Source of the DNA: Affinibrenneria salicis
Lineage (GTDB): Bacteria; Pseudomonadota; Gammaproteobacteria; Enterobacterales; Enterobacteriaceae
NCBI RefSeq assembly: GCF_008710095.1
Contig: NZ_VYKJ01000020.1
Coordinates: 1 to 64,000 of the forward strand
DNA: 64,000 bases
Direction of reading: 5' to 3'
The position numbers and the translations under genes are program-made. Under the pieces are notes generated by a model. It searched no databases. It was not told the DNA's origin and worked only from the letters and a program-made list of their open reading frames with translations. Shown here in pieces: positions 31,201 through 39,619 of this stretch; position 1 is the stretch's first letter; the number at the start of each line of letters is the position of its first letter.

Positions 31201-31603
31201 GCAGGCGATCCTGTTCCTGCTGCAGCTGACGCGATTGCTCAAGCAACTGACTACTGGTTTGCAGAATCTGCTGCTCCAGCTCGTTAATGGACTGGTTCTC
31301 TTTAGCCGCTGTCGTTTTGTCGTTTTCCGCCGTCTTCTGCGCCTGGCGCAGTTCCTGAGTCAGACGGGGAAAATCATCAATGACGCGCTGATATTGCGCG
31401 GCGCGTTCGTTCACCTCGTCGCGCTCTTGCAGAGAGGCCAGCGCCGAGCGCAGGTTTTCTATGATTTCCGCCTGATTAGGCGTGCCTTTATTGGCCTCCG
31501 CCTGCTGCAGTTCCTGACGCAGCTGCGCGTCATTCGGTACGGTGGCGGCGAATGACGCGGCGGTGAGCAGACACCCCAGCAGAAAAGTTAGTATCAGACG
31601 CAC
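28280..31603 (-). CDS. mscM: miniconductance mechanosensitive channel MscM
   Basis: A large MscS-family channel of 1107 residues, the E. coli YjeP length. It has a signal peptide (MRLILTFLLGCLLTAASFAA), a long periplasmic Q/E/L-rich coiled-coil region (about residues 25-480), then about eleven transmembrane segments, and the MscS pore and beta domain at the C-terminus (GVGLGFGLQEIFANFISGL; KPIRIGDTVTI; NKAFITEQFINWSL). It releases solutes on hypo-osmotic shock. It lies 28 bp downstream of psd on the same strand, as in E. coli, and is likely co-transcribed. Confidence 0.96.
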   Translation of the reverse strand: MRLILTFLLGCLLTAASFAATVPNDAQLRQELQQAEANKGTPNQAEIIENLRSALASLQERDEVNERAAQYQRVIDDFPRLTQELRQAQKTAENDKTTAAKENQSINELEQQILQTSSQLLEQSRQLQQEQDRLREISDSLNQLPQQQTEANRALNDAERRMQRQSSPGTPLAQAQSYALQAELSLRKARVDELELAQLSASNRQELSRMLAELYRKRHERLDLQLQTLRNNINNLRQREAEEALERTELLAEQSGELPAVISDQLKINRELSVALNQQAQRMDLIASQQRQAASHTLQVRQALSTLREQAQWLGSSTALGETLRAQVARLPEMPKPQQLDSDMAQLRVQRLHFEDLTNKQQQLETVTQDDGSPLTSAQKRILNDQLRTQRELLTSLISGCDTQILELTKLKVANNQLEDALGEIREAAHRYLFWVADVNAISLSYPINLVQDLTRLLSLDTFTQLSSAFIMMLTSQETVLPLLGALLLVGVGISSRRHYHAFLERASNRVGKVTQDHFSLTLRTVFWSVVVALPLPVLWAALGYGLQNAWPYPMAVAIGDSVTATVPLMWVVMISASFANPRGLFIVHFHWSPERVARAMRYYRLSIGVIVPLMMALITFDKLNDREFSATLGRLCFILLCLALGVVTGSLKRAGITLYLDKEGDGDNTVNRFLWNLLIAAPLVAALAACVGYLTTAQALLARLETSVAIWFSLLVIYHIIRRWMLIQRRRIAFDRARQRRAEILAQRARGEEESSPAASHDGPEAVDEPVVDLDAISARSLQLVRSILTLIALLSVIVLWSEIHSAFSFMENIRLWDVTSTVQGVESVQPITLGAIFIAILVFVITTQLVRNLPALLELAVLQHLSLSPGTGYAITTISKYLLMLIGGLTGFSLIGIEWSKLQWLVAALGVGLGFGLQEIFANFISGLIILFEKPIRIGDTVTIRDLTGSVTRINTRATTISDWDRKEIIVPNKAFITEQFINWSLSDSVTRVVLTVPAPPEADSQLVTDLLQDAARRCSYVLDNPQPEIFLVDLQQGIQIFELRIFAAEMAHRMPLRHELHQLILDNYRKHDLVMPFPPIQVRTESLARQKRTMTGSGRMEGGL

Positions 31604-31631
31604 GGCGATAACCTACCTTATCTCGTCAACA

Positions 31632-32510
31632 TCAGGGCGTATTGACCGGCGCGGCGGCCTGGGCGAACGGCGCGCCCACGCGGGTAATACTGTGGCTGTG
31701 CAGATCGGCGGCAAACCGCACGCGGCCGGCGGCGAACAGATTGATAACGGTCGATCCCAGCTTAAAGCGCCCCATCTCCGCGCCTTTCGCCAGGCTTATC
31801 GCGCCTTCCTCACCCTGAGCCGGCCAGGTCCAGCGCTTAATGATCCCTTCGCGCGGCGGCGTGACGGTGCCGGCCCACACGGTTTCAATGCTGCCGACGA
31901 TGGTCGCGCCCACCAAAATTTGCGCCATCGGGCCGAAGTCAGTATCGAACAGGCAGATGATGCGTTCATTACGGGCGAACAGATTGGGGACGCTGGCGGC
32001 GGTTAACGGATTAACCGAAAACAGATCGCCCGGTACGTAGATCATCTCGCGCAGCACGCCGTCGCAGGGCATGTGTACACGGTGATAGTCGCTCGGCGAC
32101 AGATAGGTCGTGGCGAATTGCCCGTCGCGGAATCTGTCGGCCAGCAGATAGTTGCCGGCCAGCAGAGCTTCCAGCGTGTAATCGTGATGCTTGGCCTGCA
32201 GGATTTTTCCCGCGCTGATCCGGCCCAGCTGCGAGATCGCGCCGTCGGCCGGCAGCACCAGATCCGCCTGCGGGTCGATCGGTCTTGCATCCGCGCGCAG
32301 CGGGCGGACGAAAAACTCATTGAACGTCGCGTAGGCCGACAGATCGGGCCGCTGAGCCTCCTGCATATTGACTTTATAGCAACGGACGAAAAGACTGATG
32401 ACCAGTTTGGTTAGCGCGCCGGCGCGCTTATCGGCGCCCCAGCCGGCAAGACGGGTTAGCCAGATTTTAGGCAACCAATACTGTAGTTTGATTTTTATAC
32501 GGTCCAACAC
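31632..32510 (-). CDS. psd: phosphatidylserine decarboxylase proenzyme
   Basis: Psd makes phosphatidylethanolamine, the main membrane phospholipid. The proenzyme is 292 residues. The self-cleavage motif LGST is present in [14 protein letters not shown], and Ser253 becomes the pyruvoyl group of the alpha chain. [16 protein letters not shown] carries the conserved Asp/His catalytic residues. It is about 30 residues shorter at the C-terminus than the E. coli enzyme, which ends in an acidic tail; the loss is outside the catalytic core. mscM follows at 28 bp and rsgA precedes on the same strand. Confidence 0.97.
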   Translation of the reverse strand: MLDRIKIKLQYWLPKIWLTRLAGWGADKRAGALTKLVISLFVRCYKVNMQEAQRPDLSAYATFNEFFVRPLRADARPIDPQADLVLPADGAISQLGRISAGKILQAKHHDYTLEALLAGNYLLADRFRDGQFATTYLSPSDYHRVHMPCDGVLREMIYVPGDLFSVNPLTAASVPNLFARNERIICLFDTDFGPMAQILVGATIVGSIETVWAGTVTPPREGIIKRWTWPAQGEEGAISLAKGAEMGRFKLGSTVINLFAAGRVRFAADLHSHSITRVGAPFAQAAAPVNTP

Positions 32511-32579
32511 AAAGACCTCCTGGAGGATGGAATGCCGGTGAACAAAAGGGGCGCATTGTAACGGCGGATAAGATAAATG

Positions 32580-33623
32580 TCAGTTGCCCGAATCAGAAAA
32601 GGATTTACGCGTTTTTACCTGCGCCATACTTTCCAGAATACGGTGATAATTATCAAAACGTTCCGCTGCGATTTCACCGCGCTCCATCGCAGCGCGGATG
32701 GCGCAGCCCGGGTCGGTATCGTGGCGACAGTCGCGGAATTTGCAGGTGCCGAGGTAATGACGAAATTCGATGAATCCCTGAGTGACCTGGGCTGGATCCA
32801 GATGCCACAGACCAAACTCGCGCACGCCCGGCGAGTCGATGACATCGCCGCCGTGCGGGAAATGATATAGCCGGGCCGCGGTGGTGGTGTGCTGCCCCAG
32901 GCCGGAGGTATCGGAAACATTATTGACCAGAATACTGTCGTCGCCCAGACCGAGCAGCGCGTTAAGCAGGCTCGACTTACCGACGCCGGACTGACCGGCG
33001 AAGATACTTACACGGTCAGTGAGCGCTTGCTCCAGTTCGCTAATGCCCTGCTGATTATGGCTGGAGACCAGCATGACCCGGTAGTCGATCTGACGGTAGA
33101 TATCCATCAGCTCATTAACAAAGGTACGCGCTTCGTCGTCCAGCAGATCAATCTTATTCAGCACGATCAGCGGTTCGACTTCCAGCGTTTCGCAGGCGAC
33201 CAGATAGCGGTCGATCATATTCAGCGACAGTTCGGGCAGGATGGCGGAGACGATAACGATCTGATCGATATTGGCGGCGATCGGTTTAACGCCGTCATAA
33301 AAGTCGGGCCGGGTGAGAACGGAATGACGGGGGTGCACCGCCTCAATAATTCCGCTCGCCTGAGTATCGCCGGTGGTGCGCCAGACTACACGATCGCCCG
33401 TGACTAATGACGGGATGGTGCGGCGGATTTTACAGCGAAACAGGCTACCGTCTGGAGCTTCGACATCGGCACGCATTCCGAAACGACTAATGATCACGCC
33501 TTCCCGCGTTTCCCCCAGCAGGCTGTCATCCGGCTCGTTGTTCTCCGTGGCCTGTTTTAGACGGCGCTGATGGTTGGCACTAACCCGACGTTGTTGACCT
33601 TTCGACAGTTTCTTTTTGCTCAC
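32580..33623 (-). CDS. rsgA: ribosome small-subunit GTPase RsgA
   Basis: A circularly permuted GTPase that helps mature the 30S subunit. It is 347 residues: a basic N-terminus ([20 protein letters not shown]), an OB fold, then G motifs in permuted order: NKID (G4), [12 protein letters not shown] (G1), a [14 protein letters not shown] segment (G2) and DSPGVREF (G3). The C-terminal zinc-binding domain is [16 protein letters not shown]. It is divergent from orn, as in E. coli, with 93 bp between. Confidence 0.97.
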   Translation of the reverse strand: MSKKKLSKGQQRRVSANHQRRLKQATENNEPDDSLLGETREGVIISRFGMRADVEAPDGSLFRCKIRRTIPSLVTGDRVVWRTTGDTQASGIIEAVHPRHSVLTRPDFYDGVKPIAANIDQIVIVSAILPELSLNMIDRYLVACETLEVEPLIVLNKIDLLDDEARTFVNELMDIYRQIDYRVMLVSSHNQQGISELEQALTDRVSIFAGQSGVGKSSLLNALLGLGDDSILVNNVSDTSGLGQHTTTAARLYHFPHGGDVIDSPGVREFGLWHLDPAQVTQGFIEFRHYLGTCKFRDCRHDTDPGCAIRAAMERGEIAAERFDNYHRILESMAQVKTRKSFSDSGN

Positions 33624-33716
33624 TGAGCCTCACTTGATACGGCTGTTATCGCCCGCGGCGACTGGAAAGTCTATAATACACGCTATTTTGTATTCGCGCA
33701 GTTAACGGGACCACAC

Positions 33717-34262
33717 ATGACGGTAAATGAAAATAATCTGATTTGGATCGATCTTGAAATGACCGGTCTGGATCCTGAGCGCGATCGGATCATCGAGATC
33801 GCCACGCTGGTGACCGACGCCAGCCTGAATATTCTGGCGCAGGGGCCGGTGCTGGCGGTACACCAATCGGATGAGCAACTGGCGTTGATGGATGAGTGGA
33901 ACGTGCGAACGCATAGCGGCAGCGGACTGGTCGAACGAGTCAAAGCGAGCCGGCTGGACGAACGCGCGGCGGAACTGGAAACGCTGGCTTTCCTGCAACA
34001 GTGGGTGCCGGCCGGCAAATCGCCGATTTGCGGCAACAGCATCGGCCAGGATCGTCGTTTTCTGTTCCGCTATATGCCTGAACTGGAAGAATTCTTTCAC
34101 TACCGCTACCTGGATGTCAGTACGCTGAAAGAACTGGCGCGTCGCTGGAAGCCGGAAATTCTGGCCGGCTTTAAAAAGCAGAATACCCACCAGGCGCTGG
34201 ACGATATTCGCGAATCCGTGGCGGAGCTCAGCTACTATCGCGAACATTTCATTAAGCTGTAA
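33717..34262 (+). CDS. orn: oligoribonuclease
   Basis: Orn degrades very short RNAs such as pGpG to mononucleotides. It is 181 residues, the E. coli length. DEDDh exonuclease residues are visible: Asp/Glu in [20 protein letters not shown], Asp in [18 protein letters not shown], and His/Asp in [16 protein letters not shown]. It is followed by tRNA-Gly, the same order as in E. coli. Confidence 0.97.
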   Translation: MTVNENNLIWIDLEMTGLDPERDRIIEIATLVTDASLNILAQGPVLAVHQSDEQLALMDEWNVRTHSGSGLVERVKASRLDERAAELETLAFLQQWVPAGKSPICGNSIGQDRRFLFRYMPELEEFFHYRYLDVSTLKELARRWKPEILAGFKKQNTHQALDDIRESVAELSYYREHFIKL

Positions 34263-34347
34263 GCACGCGCAACGGCCCGTCGGCGCTCATTTCGCCAGCG
34301 CTTTGCCGGTTTTATCGGCAGTCAGGCGAAATTTGTCGGCGGGGGGC

Positions 34348-34375
34348 TTGCGACGGGAGCAATTTCTCGTATAAT
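34348..34375 (+). promoter_or_regulatory. promoter of the first tRNA-Gly gene
   Basis: A TTGCGA -35 box (34348-34353) and a perfect TATAAT -10 box (34370-34375) are separated by 16 bp and followed by a GC-rich GCGCAC discriminator, as expected for a growth-rate-controlled stable-RNA promoter. It lies about 77 bp before the tRNA. I found no equivalent promoter just upstream of the second tRNA-Gly copy. Confidence 0.75.
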
Positions 34376-34452
34376 GCGCACCTCGTACCAGCACGCAACT
34401 GTGCAGCGCATCGACCTTTCGGTCGTGAGCAAAACGGGTACGGCAGCAATAT

Positions 34453-34528
<76 letters not shown>

Positions 34529-34677
34529 ATTCTTGTTCTATAGACAGCCACCAAAGTCTGTAGCTCTCTGATTCAACAGGGTAATCGCTCTGTTGAGTAT
34601 CCAGCGAAGTCCACTGAAAACCACCGTCAACCACGCCGAAGTAGTACACAAATTAGTACACGAAAATCGGGTGCGTT
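34529..34677 (+). repeat. tRNA-flanking direct repeat, copy 1 (probable attachment-site flank)
   Basis: This 149-bp stretch after the first tRNA-Gly corresponds without gaps to 60043-60191 after the second one, with about 14 mismatches (roughly 91% identity). In the second location it is the leader of a P4-type integrase gene; here the similarity ends abruptly and no integrase follows. It is best explained as the left-end remnant of an earlier integration at the same tRNA. Confidence 0.8.
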
Positions 34678-35381
34678 ATCGGTGCCAGCAGCGCATATTC
34701 TTCGCGTCCGTTCAACGTTTGGTTGAATTATCCAATATATAGCGATGAGACCAGACTATCCTGATGATATCAGGCGCGAATAGTCCGGGTAACGTCATCC
34801 ATGGCTCGAAAATGCCGGCAAGAAGACAGCGCCAGACAAAGCGGGTTTGCACGCTTTCAGGGGAATATTCAGGCGATGGATCGTCGAGCGTAGTTTTGCA
34901 TGCTGCCAGAAGGACCGGCGGCTATGAAAGCGCCGTGAGCGAAAATATCGACCTGCAGTTTATCCATTTCCCCCTCTGGCGCGCCGCATAAAAAGATACT
35001 GAACGGGCTGCTGGCAAGTTAACCCGGCCGCTTCAGCGTTGAATTCGCCAGGCGGTTTTATTTAATGCCCCATGGTCTAATCATTCCTGCGCATGAGGCG
35101 AGACCGGAATTAAATAGCTTCGTATAATAGCGCTACGCCTGCCCTGCAGGTTGAGTGACAACGATATCACGATTAAATTATAATCAACTGTTTTTAATGA
35201 TTATTTAAATGCTCTTATCATCAGTTACGCGCTGTATCATGGTCAAAAGTGAAGCATCAATGCGCGAAGCGATTTAATCGCATCATTATTTTCGCGTTTC
35301 TACAAAACGAATGAAAAATAACAGGGCGAGTGGTGTAAACATAGCCAACGCCATGCAGCCCTTTCGCTGGCGGGTTTCCTG
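34678..35381. other. 704-bp region without a recognised gene
   Basis: The region lies between the tRNA-flanking repeat and the fic pseudogene tail. The longest open frames (for example 34764-34991) have no ribosome-binding site and no family resemblance. The right half is AT-rich. It would be expected to hold remnants of the integrase that once followed the tRNA, but I could not recognise any. Confidence 0.5.
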
Positions 35382-36490
35382 TCAATATGAGGGCGCAGGG
35401 TTATTATCCCTCGTCATCAGTCGTATCAGTTTGGGATGCGTATAGCGCTTCTCACGGCCGACGGTTACGCCAATTCGGCATAATTGTTTCAAATAGACAG
35501 AGACCGTTTGGCGATGTCTCTATCAATGAGGTTGGCGATGCCGCAATAGGGCTGTTCAAAAATAATCTGTACCAGTTCGTGACTGTAGATTTTAGGCAGA
35601 GATTGCCGAATATGATGGGTTGTAACGGACAGCAATTCACCAACCGCCGCAATTTTTTTCGTTGTCCATATTGATGCTTCTTCAACCGCACGCAGTATAA
35701 ATAAAATCCAGGACTCCCAGTCACCCGAAGCCGTCACACCACGCAGCAGACCATAGTACTGCGCTTTGTGGGCGACGATATACCGGCTTAGACAGAGGAT
35801 TGGCAGCGCCAATAATCCTTTTTCAATTAAAAATAGAATGTTGAGTAGGCGGCCTGTTCTGCCGTTGCCGTCAGTAAAAGGATGGATGGCTTCAAACGGG
35901 TAGTGAGTGACAGCCATTTTTACCAGCGGATCGATACCATCTTCTGCATGAATATAGCGTTCCCGGTTGGCAAGCAGATCGAGAATGACGGTTTCACCGA
36001 CCGGCGGCGTATAAATGACCCCATAGCTACTGCTGACCACTGCGGTTCCGGCCACTTTACGGACACCCATCCCGGCGTTTTTCAGCGTGCCGCAAATCCT
36101 GAGCGCCGTTGATGTACAGATTGGTCGCTCTTTGACGTTGTTAAATTCGTCATAAAGAGCGGTTCGATAGCGTAATGCTTCTTTGCTGGCTGGGTCGGCC
36201 TGGCTGTCGTCCTGCAAAAACTGAAAAAGTTTGTCCGATGTGGTGACGATGTTTTCAATTTCAGATGAATCCCTGGCTTCCAGCAGTGGCATAAGGTTGA
36301 TCAATAGTTCCTGACTGGGCAGTAATTCTCCGGTTTGTTTCAGCCCGGCAAGCGCGGCGCGGGCCTTGACGCATGCTTTCAGTACCGGCTCGGACTCAGT
36401 GCGAACGCTGGTCGGCGGCAGTAAAGGGAGTTGATTAAACGGTATTTTTGGATCCCATGGCATAGTTACTGGTCTCGTTTTTATCGACAT
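35382..36490 (-). pseudogene. fic: Fic-family AMPylase-type protein, frameshifted near the C-terminus
   Basis: The main frame gives 333 residues (stop at 35489). The Fic catalytic motif HPFTDGNGRTGR is at residues 203-214 and an inhibitory (S/T)xxxE(N) helix, SSEIEN, is at 75-80, so the core is intact and of the N-terminally autoinhibited class. The frame ends IAKRSLSI-stop; another frame continues as TVSVYLKQLCRIGV and VGREKRYTHPKLIRLM to a stop at 35382, the usual C-terminal winged-helix part. A 7-bp loss from a direct repeat (CAAACGG) near 35502-35512 would explain the break. A shortened protein may still be made. Substrate unknown. Confidence 0.75.
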
Positions 36491-36579
36491 TATTTAACCA
36501 CCTGTCGATGTGATAAAGAGGCCGGCGTCAATGGCGATGTCGTTAATGGGAGCGATGAAAAGACCGGTACGCTCCTGCG

Positions 36580-37536
36580 TTAACGGGTTTCGTCGGCCAA
36601 CAGATCCATCGCGGTCTCTTCATCGGTCACCAGCCCATTGATCCAGCCGCCCGTGAGCGCGGCCCGAATGGCCTGGCGTTTTTCCGGTCCGCCGGCGAAG
36701 CCGATAACCGGCTTTGGCGAACGGGGCTGGACGGCAATGCTGGTCAGGCGCTGATCCAGATTGCTTTTCACCCGCAGTCCGTCCGCGCCGATGAAATGAC
36801 CGATAATCTCCGCCACCACGCCAGCATCGATCAGGTGATTAACCTCGTCGGTGGAGATGAAGCCATTATTATGCAGCGGGCAGTGCAGCGCCATTGGCCC
36901 GATGCCGAGAAAGGTGACGTCGGCCTGACGGGCTTTGTCGCTGACCATACGGTAGATGCGGTGGCCGCACCATAATTCCCTGTCGGCCGGACTGTCGGCA
37001 AATAACGGCGCGGGCAGGATGAAATATTTGCCCTGGGTTTTTTCCGCCATTCTCAGGGGAACGTCATAGCGGGTACAGGAACCGTCGGAGGCGATAGCGC
37101 CAATGAGCGATACGCAGCTGTGCTGCGGCCGGTCCAGACTTACCAATTCATTTATGGTGGCGCGCAGTGTGCGACCGGAGCCGACGGCGATCATCTGCGG
37201 CTGTGCCTGTTCGATGAACTGCTGCATGACCTCGGCGCCGGTGACCGCCAGCATGCGGTTAAGGCTGACGGCGTCCATGCCGCCGGAGGGCACCACCTGG
37301 CAGAGTCTCAGGTCGAACTGGCGGGCCAGACGTTCCGATAAGGCGGTGCACTCGGCCACCGGATGGGTAATATTAACCCTGACCAGACCGTTGTCCGACG
37401 CGAGCGCCACCAGGCGCTGCGCGGCCTGGCGTGAAACGCTCAGTACATCGGCAATCTCATGCTGTGTTTTACCCGCCACGTAGTACATCCAGGCGGCCCG
37501 GGCGGCCTGATCCAATTTTTTATCAATTTTACTCAT
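36580..37536 (-). CDS. SorC-family sugar-binding transcriptional regulator
   Basis: The protein is 318 residues. The N-terminal helix-turn-helix is AAWMYYVAGKTQHEIADVLSVSRQAAQRLV (about residues 14-45). The rest is a SorC-type sugar-phosphate-binding domain with VGSGRTLRATINEL, GYDVP-like and GFAGGPEKRQAIRAAL segments. It is divergent from the arabinitol dehydrogenase gene across 667 bp that holds two perfect TGAGC-N4-GCTCA palindromes, so I infer that it controls the arabinitol operon and responds to a pentitol or its phosphate. The start codon has a weak ribosome-binding site. Confidence 0.88.
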   Translation of the reverse strand: MSKIDKKLDQAARAAWMYYVAGKTQHEIADVLSVSRQAAQRLVALASDNGLVRVNITHPVAECTALSERLARQFDLRLCQVVPSGGMDAVSLNRMLAVTGAEVMQQFIEQAQPQMIAVGSGRTLRATINELVSLDRPQHSCVSLIGAIASDGSCTRYDVPLRMAEKTQGKYFILPAPLFADSPADRELWCGHRIYRMVSDKARQADVTFLGIGPMALHCPLHNNGFISTDEVNHLIDAGVVAEIIGHFIGADGLRVKSNLDQRLTSIAVQPRSPKPVIGFAGGPEKRQAIRAALTGGWINGLVTDEETAMDLLADETR

Positions 37537-37644
37537 CGTTCATACCCACTTTTAGCGTTTACATGAATATACCTTCTCCAGGTATCACAAATGTCTAAAA
37601 AACAGTTCGGTAAAGCACGAACGGCGTCAGGCGTAACGTGCTTG

Positions 37645-37788
37645 CCGCAGCCGCAGCCGCAGCCGCAGCCGCAGCCGCAGCCGCAGCCGCAGCCACAGCC
37701 ACAGCCACAGCCACAGCCACAGCCACAGCCACAGCCACAGCTACACCCACACCCACACCCACACCCACACCCACACCCACACCCACAC
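37645..37788 (+). repeat. 24-unit hexanucleotide microsatellite in three blocks
   Basis: Eight CCGCAG units are followed by eight CCACAG units and then by one CTACAC and seven CCACAC units, 144 bp without interruption. Block borders fall exactly at 8, 16 and 24 units. On the plus strand it lies in an open frame (37591-37878) that would encode Pro-Gln then Pro-His repeats, but that frame has no ribosome-binding site or flanking family resemblance. It sits between the divergent regulator and the arabinitol operon and could vary in copy number by slippage. Confidence 0.95.
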
Positions 37789-38098
37789 CCATCTGACGCT
37801 GGACCGACCCGCTCCCGCTTTCCAGGCCGAGTGAAGCGTTTCCGGGGCCGGTCTCCGCCAGCCTGCGTTAGCCGGTGATGTGCCGGATAGCATGCCGATG
37901 ATTTCTCGCCAATAACGACAGCGATTGTCCCCCATCTTCACCTGTGCCGTATGTGAATCCTGCACGGCGCGGCGAATTGTCTGCGTTTTGCCGTCTGAAA
38001 CCGTGGCCGGGCGGGGCTGGCGCCCGCGGTTATTGCGACGGACGGTCTGAGCATGGTCGGTATCAGCCGATGCGCGGTAGTCAATAATGTTCATTATG

Positions 38099-38112
38099 TG
38101 AGCTAAAGCTCA
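38099..38112 (+). promoter_or_regulatory. palindromic operator 1 before the arabinitol operon
   Basis: TGAGCTAAAGCTCA, a perfect 5-bp inverted repeat TGAGC-N4-GCTCA. A second copy with the same arms is 64 bp downstream, about six helical turns, suggesting cooperative binding or looping by one protein, most likely the adjacent SorC-type regulator (inference). Confidence 0.65.
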
Positions 38113-38162
38113 AACGATGAGAAATTATTCAACTAAGTTTTGTTAAGCAATTGCCCATTATT

Positions 38163-38176
38163 TGAGCTTACGCTCA
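38163..38176 (+). promoter_or_regulatory. palindromic operator 2 before the arabinitol operon
   Basis: TGAGCTTACGCTCA has the same arms and spacing as the site at 38099. It ends 27 bp before the arabinitol dehydrogenase start codon, so a protein bound here would overlap the promoter or the transcript start and would be expected to repress. Confidence 0.65.
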
Positions 38177-38203
38177 TTTACCCTATGCGAGGTAGTATAG
38201 ATT

Positions 38204-39604
38204 ATGACCACATCAGCTCATTTCACCTGGATGCATATCGGTGCTGGATCATTCCACCGGGCGCATCAGGCCTGGTATCTGCACCGTCTGTTGCGGCAGG
38301 GCGATCGCCGCTGGCATATCGCCATCGGCAATATTCGCGATGATGCCCGGCCGCTGCTGGAAACCCTGGCGGCTCAGAAGGGGGAATACACACTGGAAAC
38401 CGTGACGCCGGCGGGAGAACGCAGCTATGAGAAAATCACGTCTATTCGCACGGTGATTCCGTGGGATGAACGCCTGTTCGCGCTGATTGAACAGGGGGCC
38501 GCCGCGGAAACCCGCATCATTTCCTTTACCGTCACCGAAGGCGGGTATTATCTCGACACGCATTTTAAGCTCGATCAGAACAACCCGGAGCTCCAGGCCG
38601 ATCTGAACGGCGAGACGCGCACCATCTATGGCGTGCTGGCGCGTATCCTGCAGGCCCGGCGCGCGCGGAATACCGGCGGCGTCACGCTGCTTAACTGCGA
38701 TAACTTGCGCCATAACGGCGAGCGTTTCCACGATGGTCTGGTCCAGTTTCTGTCCTTGCGCGGGCAACAGGAACTGCTGGACTGGCTGGCCGAGCATGTC
38801 ACCACCCCCAATACCATGGTCGACCGTATCACGCCGCGTCCGTCCGCCGATATCGCCGGTCGGGTCAAACAGGCGATTGGGTTCGACGATGACGCGCCGG
38901 TGATGGGCGAATCCTTTATCCAGTGGGTGGTGGAGGATCGATTTATCGTCGGGCGACCGGCGCTGGAAAATGTCGGTGTGGAAATGGTCGATTCGGTGGT
39001 GCCTTATGAAGAGGCTAAAATCCGTATTCTGAACGCCAGCCATAGCTGCATCGCCTGGGCCGGCACCCTGATCGGCCTGTCGTATATCCATGAAAGCACG
39101 GCGAACGAGGATATCCGGCAGATGGCCTGTGATTACGTCACCCGCGATGTCATTCCGTCGCTAACGCCCAGTCCGCTGGATCTGGCCGCCTATCGCGATG
39201 TGGTGCTGGAGCGCTTTAGCAACCCTTATATTCTCGATACTAACCAGCGAGTGGCGGCCGACGGTTTCTCTAAAATTCCGGGGTTTATCACGCCGACGCT
39301 GATTGAATGTTACGGACGCGGCCAGTCGCCGCAGGCCACTGCCGTTCTGCCGGCGTTGTTCTTCCTTTTTATGCGCCGCTGGCATGAAGGCGAATTGCCC
39401 TATGAATATCAGGATGGAATCCTGGATGCGGCGGCCACCCATGCCATGTTCAGCGCCGCCGATCCGATCGCGCTTTACGCCCGCCATAGCAAACTGTTCG
39501 GGGCGCTGGCCGGCGAGCCGGATTTTGAACTGCTGATGCGCGACACCATTACCCGGCTTGATGCCTGGGTGAAGTCCCGCGCGGCGGCAATCACTTCACA
39601 CTAA
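38204..39604 (+). CDS. dalD: D-arabinitol 4-dehydrogenase (mannitol dehydrogenase family)
   Basis: The enzyme oxidises D-arabinitol to D-xylulose with NAD. It is 466 residues. The N-terminal [18 protein letters not shown] matches Klebsiella DalD, as do [34 protein letters not shown] and the catalytic-lysine helix [20 protein letters not shown]. Similarity runs throughout. The family also includes mannitol and altronate dehydrogenases, but the downstream xylulokinase supports arabinitol. It starts 27 bp after a palindromic operator and is the first gene of the operon; xylB follows at 15 bp. Confidence 0.92.
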   Translation: MTTSAHFTWMHIGAGSFHRAHQAWYLHRLLRQGDRRWHIAIGNIRDDARPLLETLAAQKGEYTLETVTPAGERSYEKITSIRTVIPWDERLFALIEQGAAAETRIISFTVTEGGYYLDTHFKLDQNNPELQADLNGETRTIYGVLARILQARRARNTGGVTLLNCDNLRHNGERFHDGLVQFLSLRGQQELLDWLAEHVTTPNTMVDRITPRPSADIAGRVKQAIGFDDDAPVMGESFIQWVVEDRFIVGRPALENVGVEMVDSVVPYEEAKIRILNASHSCIAWAGTLIGLSYIHESTANEDIRQMACDYVTRDVIPSLTPSPLDLAAYRDVVLERFSNPYILDTNQRVAADGFSKIPGFITPTLIECYGRGQSPQATAVLPALFFLFMRRWHEGELPYEYQDGILDAAATHAMFSAADPIALYARHSKLFGALAGEPDFELLMRDTITRLDAWVKSRAAAITSH

Positions 39605-39619
39605 ATAACGGGTGCGATT

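Noticed and set aside
35110..35135. Half-site resembling a loxP arm (ATAGCTTCGTATA)
   Set aside because: Only one imperfect 13-bp arm is present, with no second arm or Cre-like gene; chance match.
37640..37790. Possible CRISPR array because of short direct repeats
   Set aside because: The units are 6 bp without spacers, and no cas genes are in the window.
37591..37878. Open frame encoding Pro-Gln / Pro-His repeats
   Set aside because: It is a by-product of the hexanucleotide repeat; no ribosome-binding site and no conserved flanking residues.
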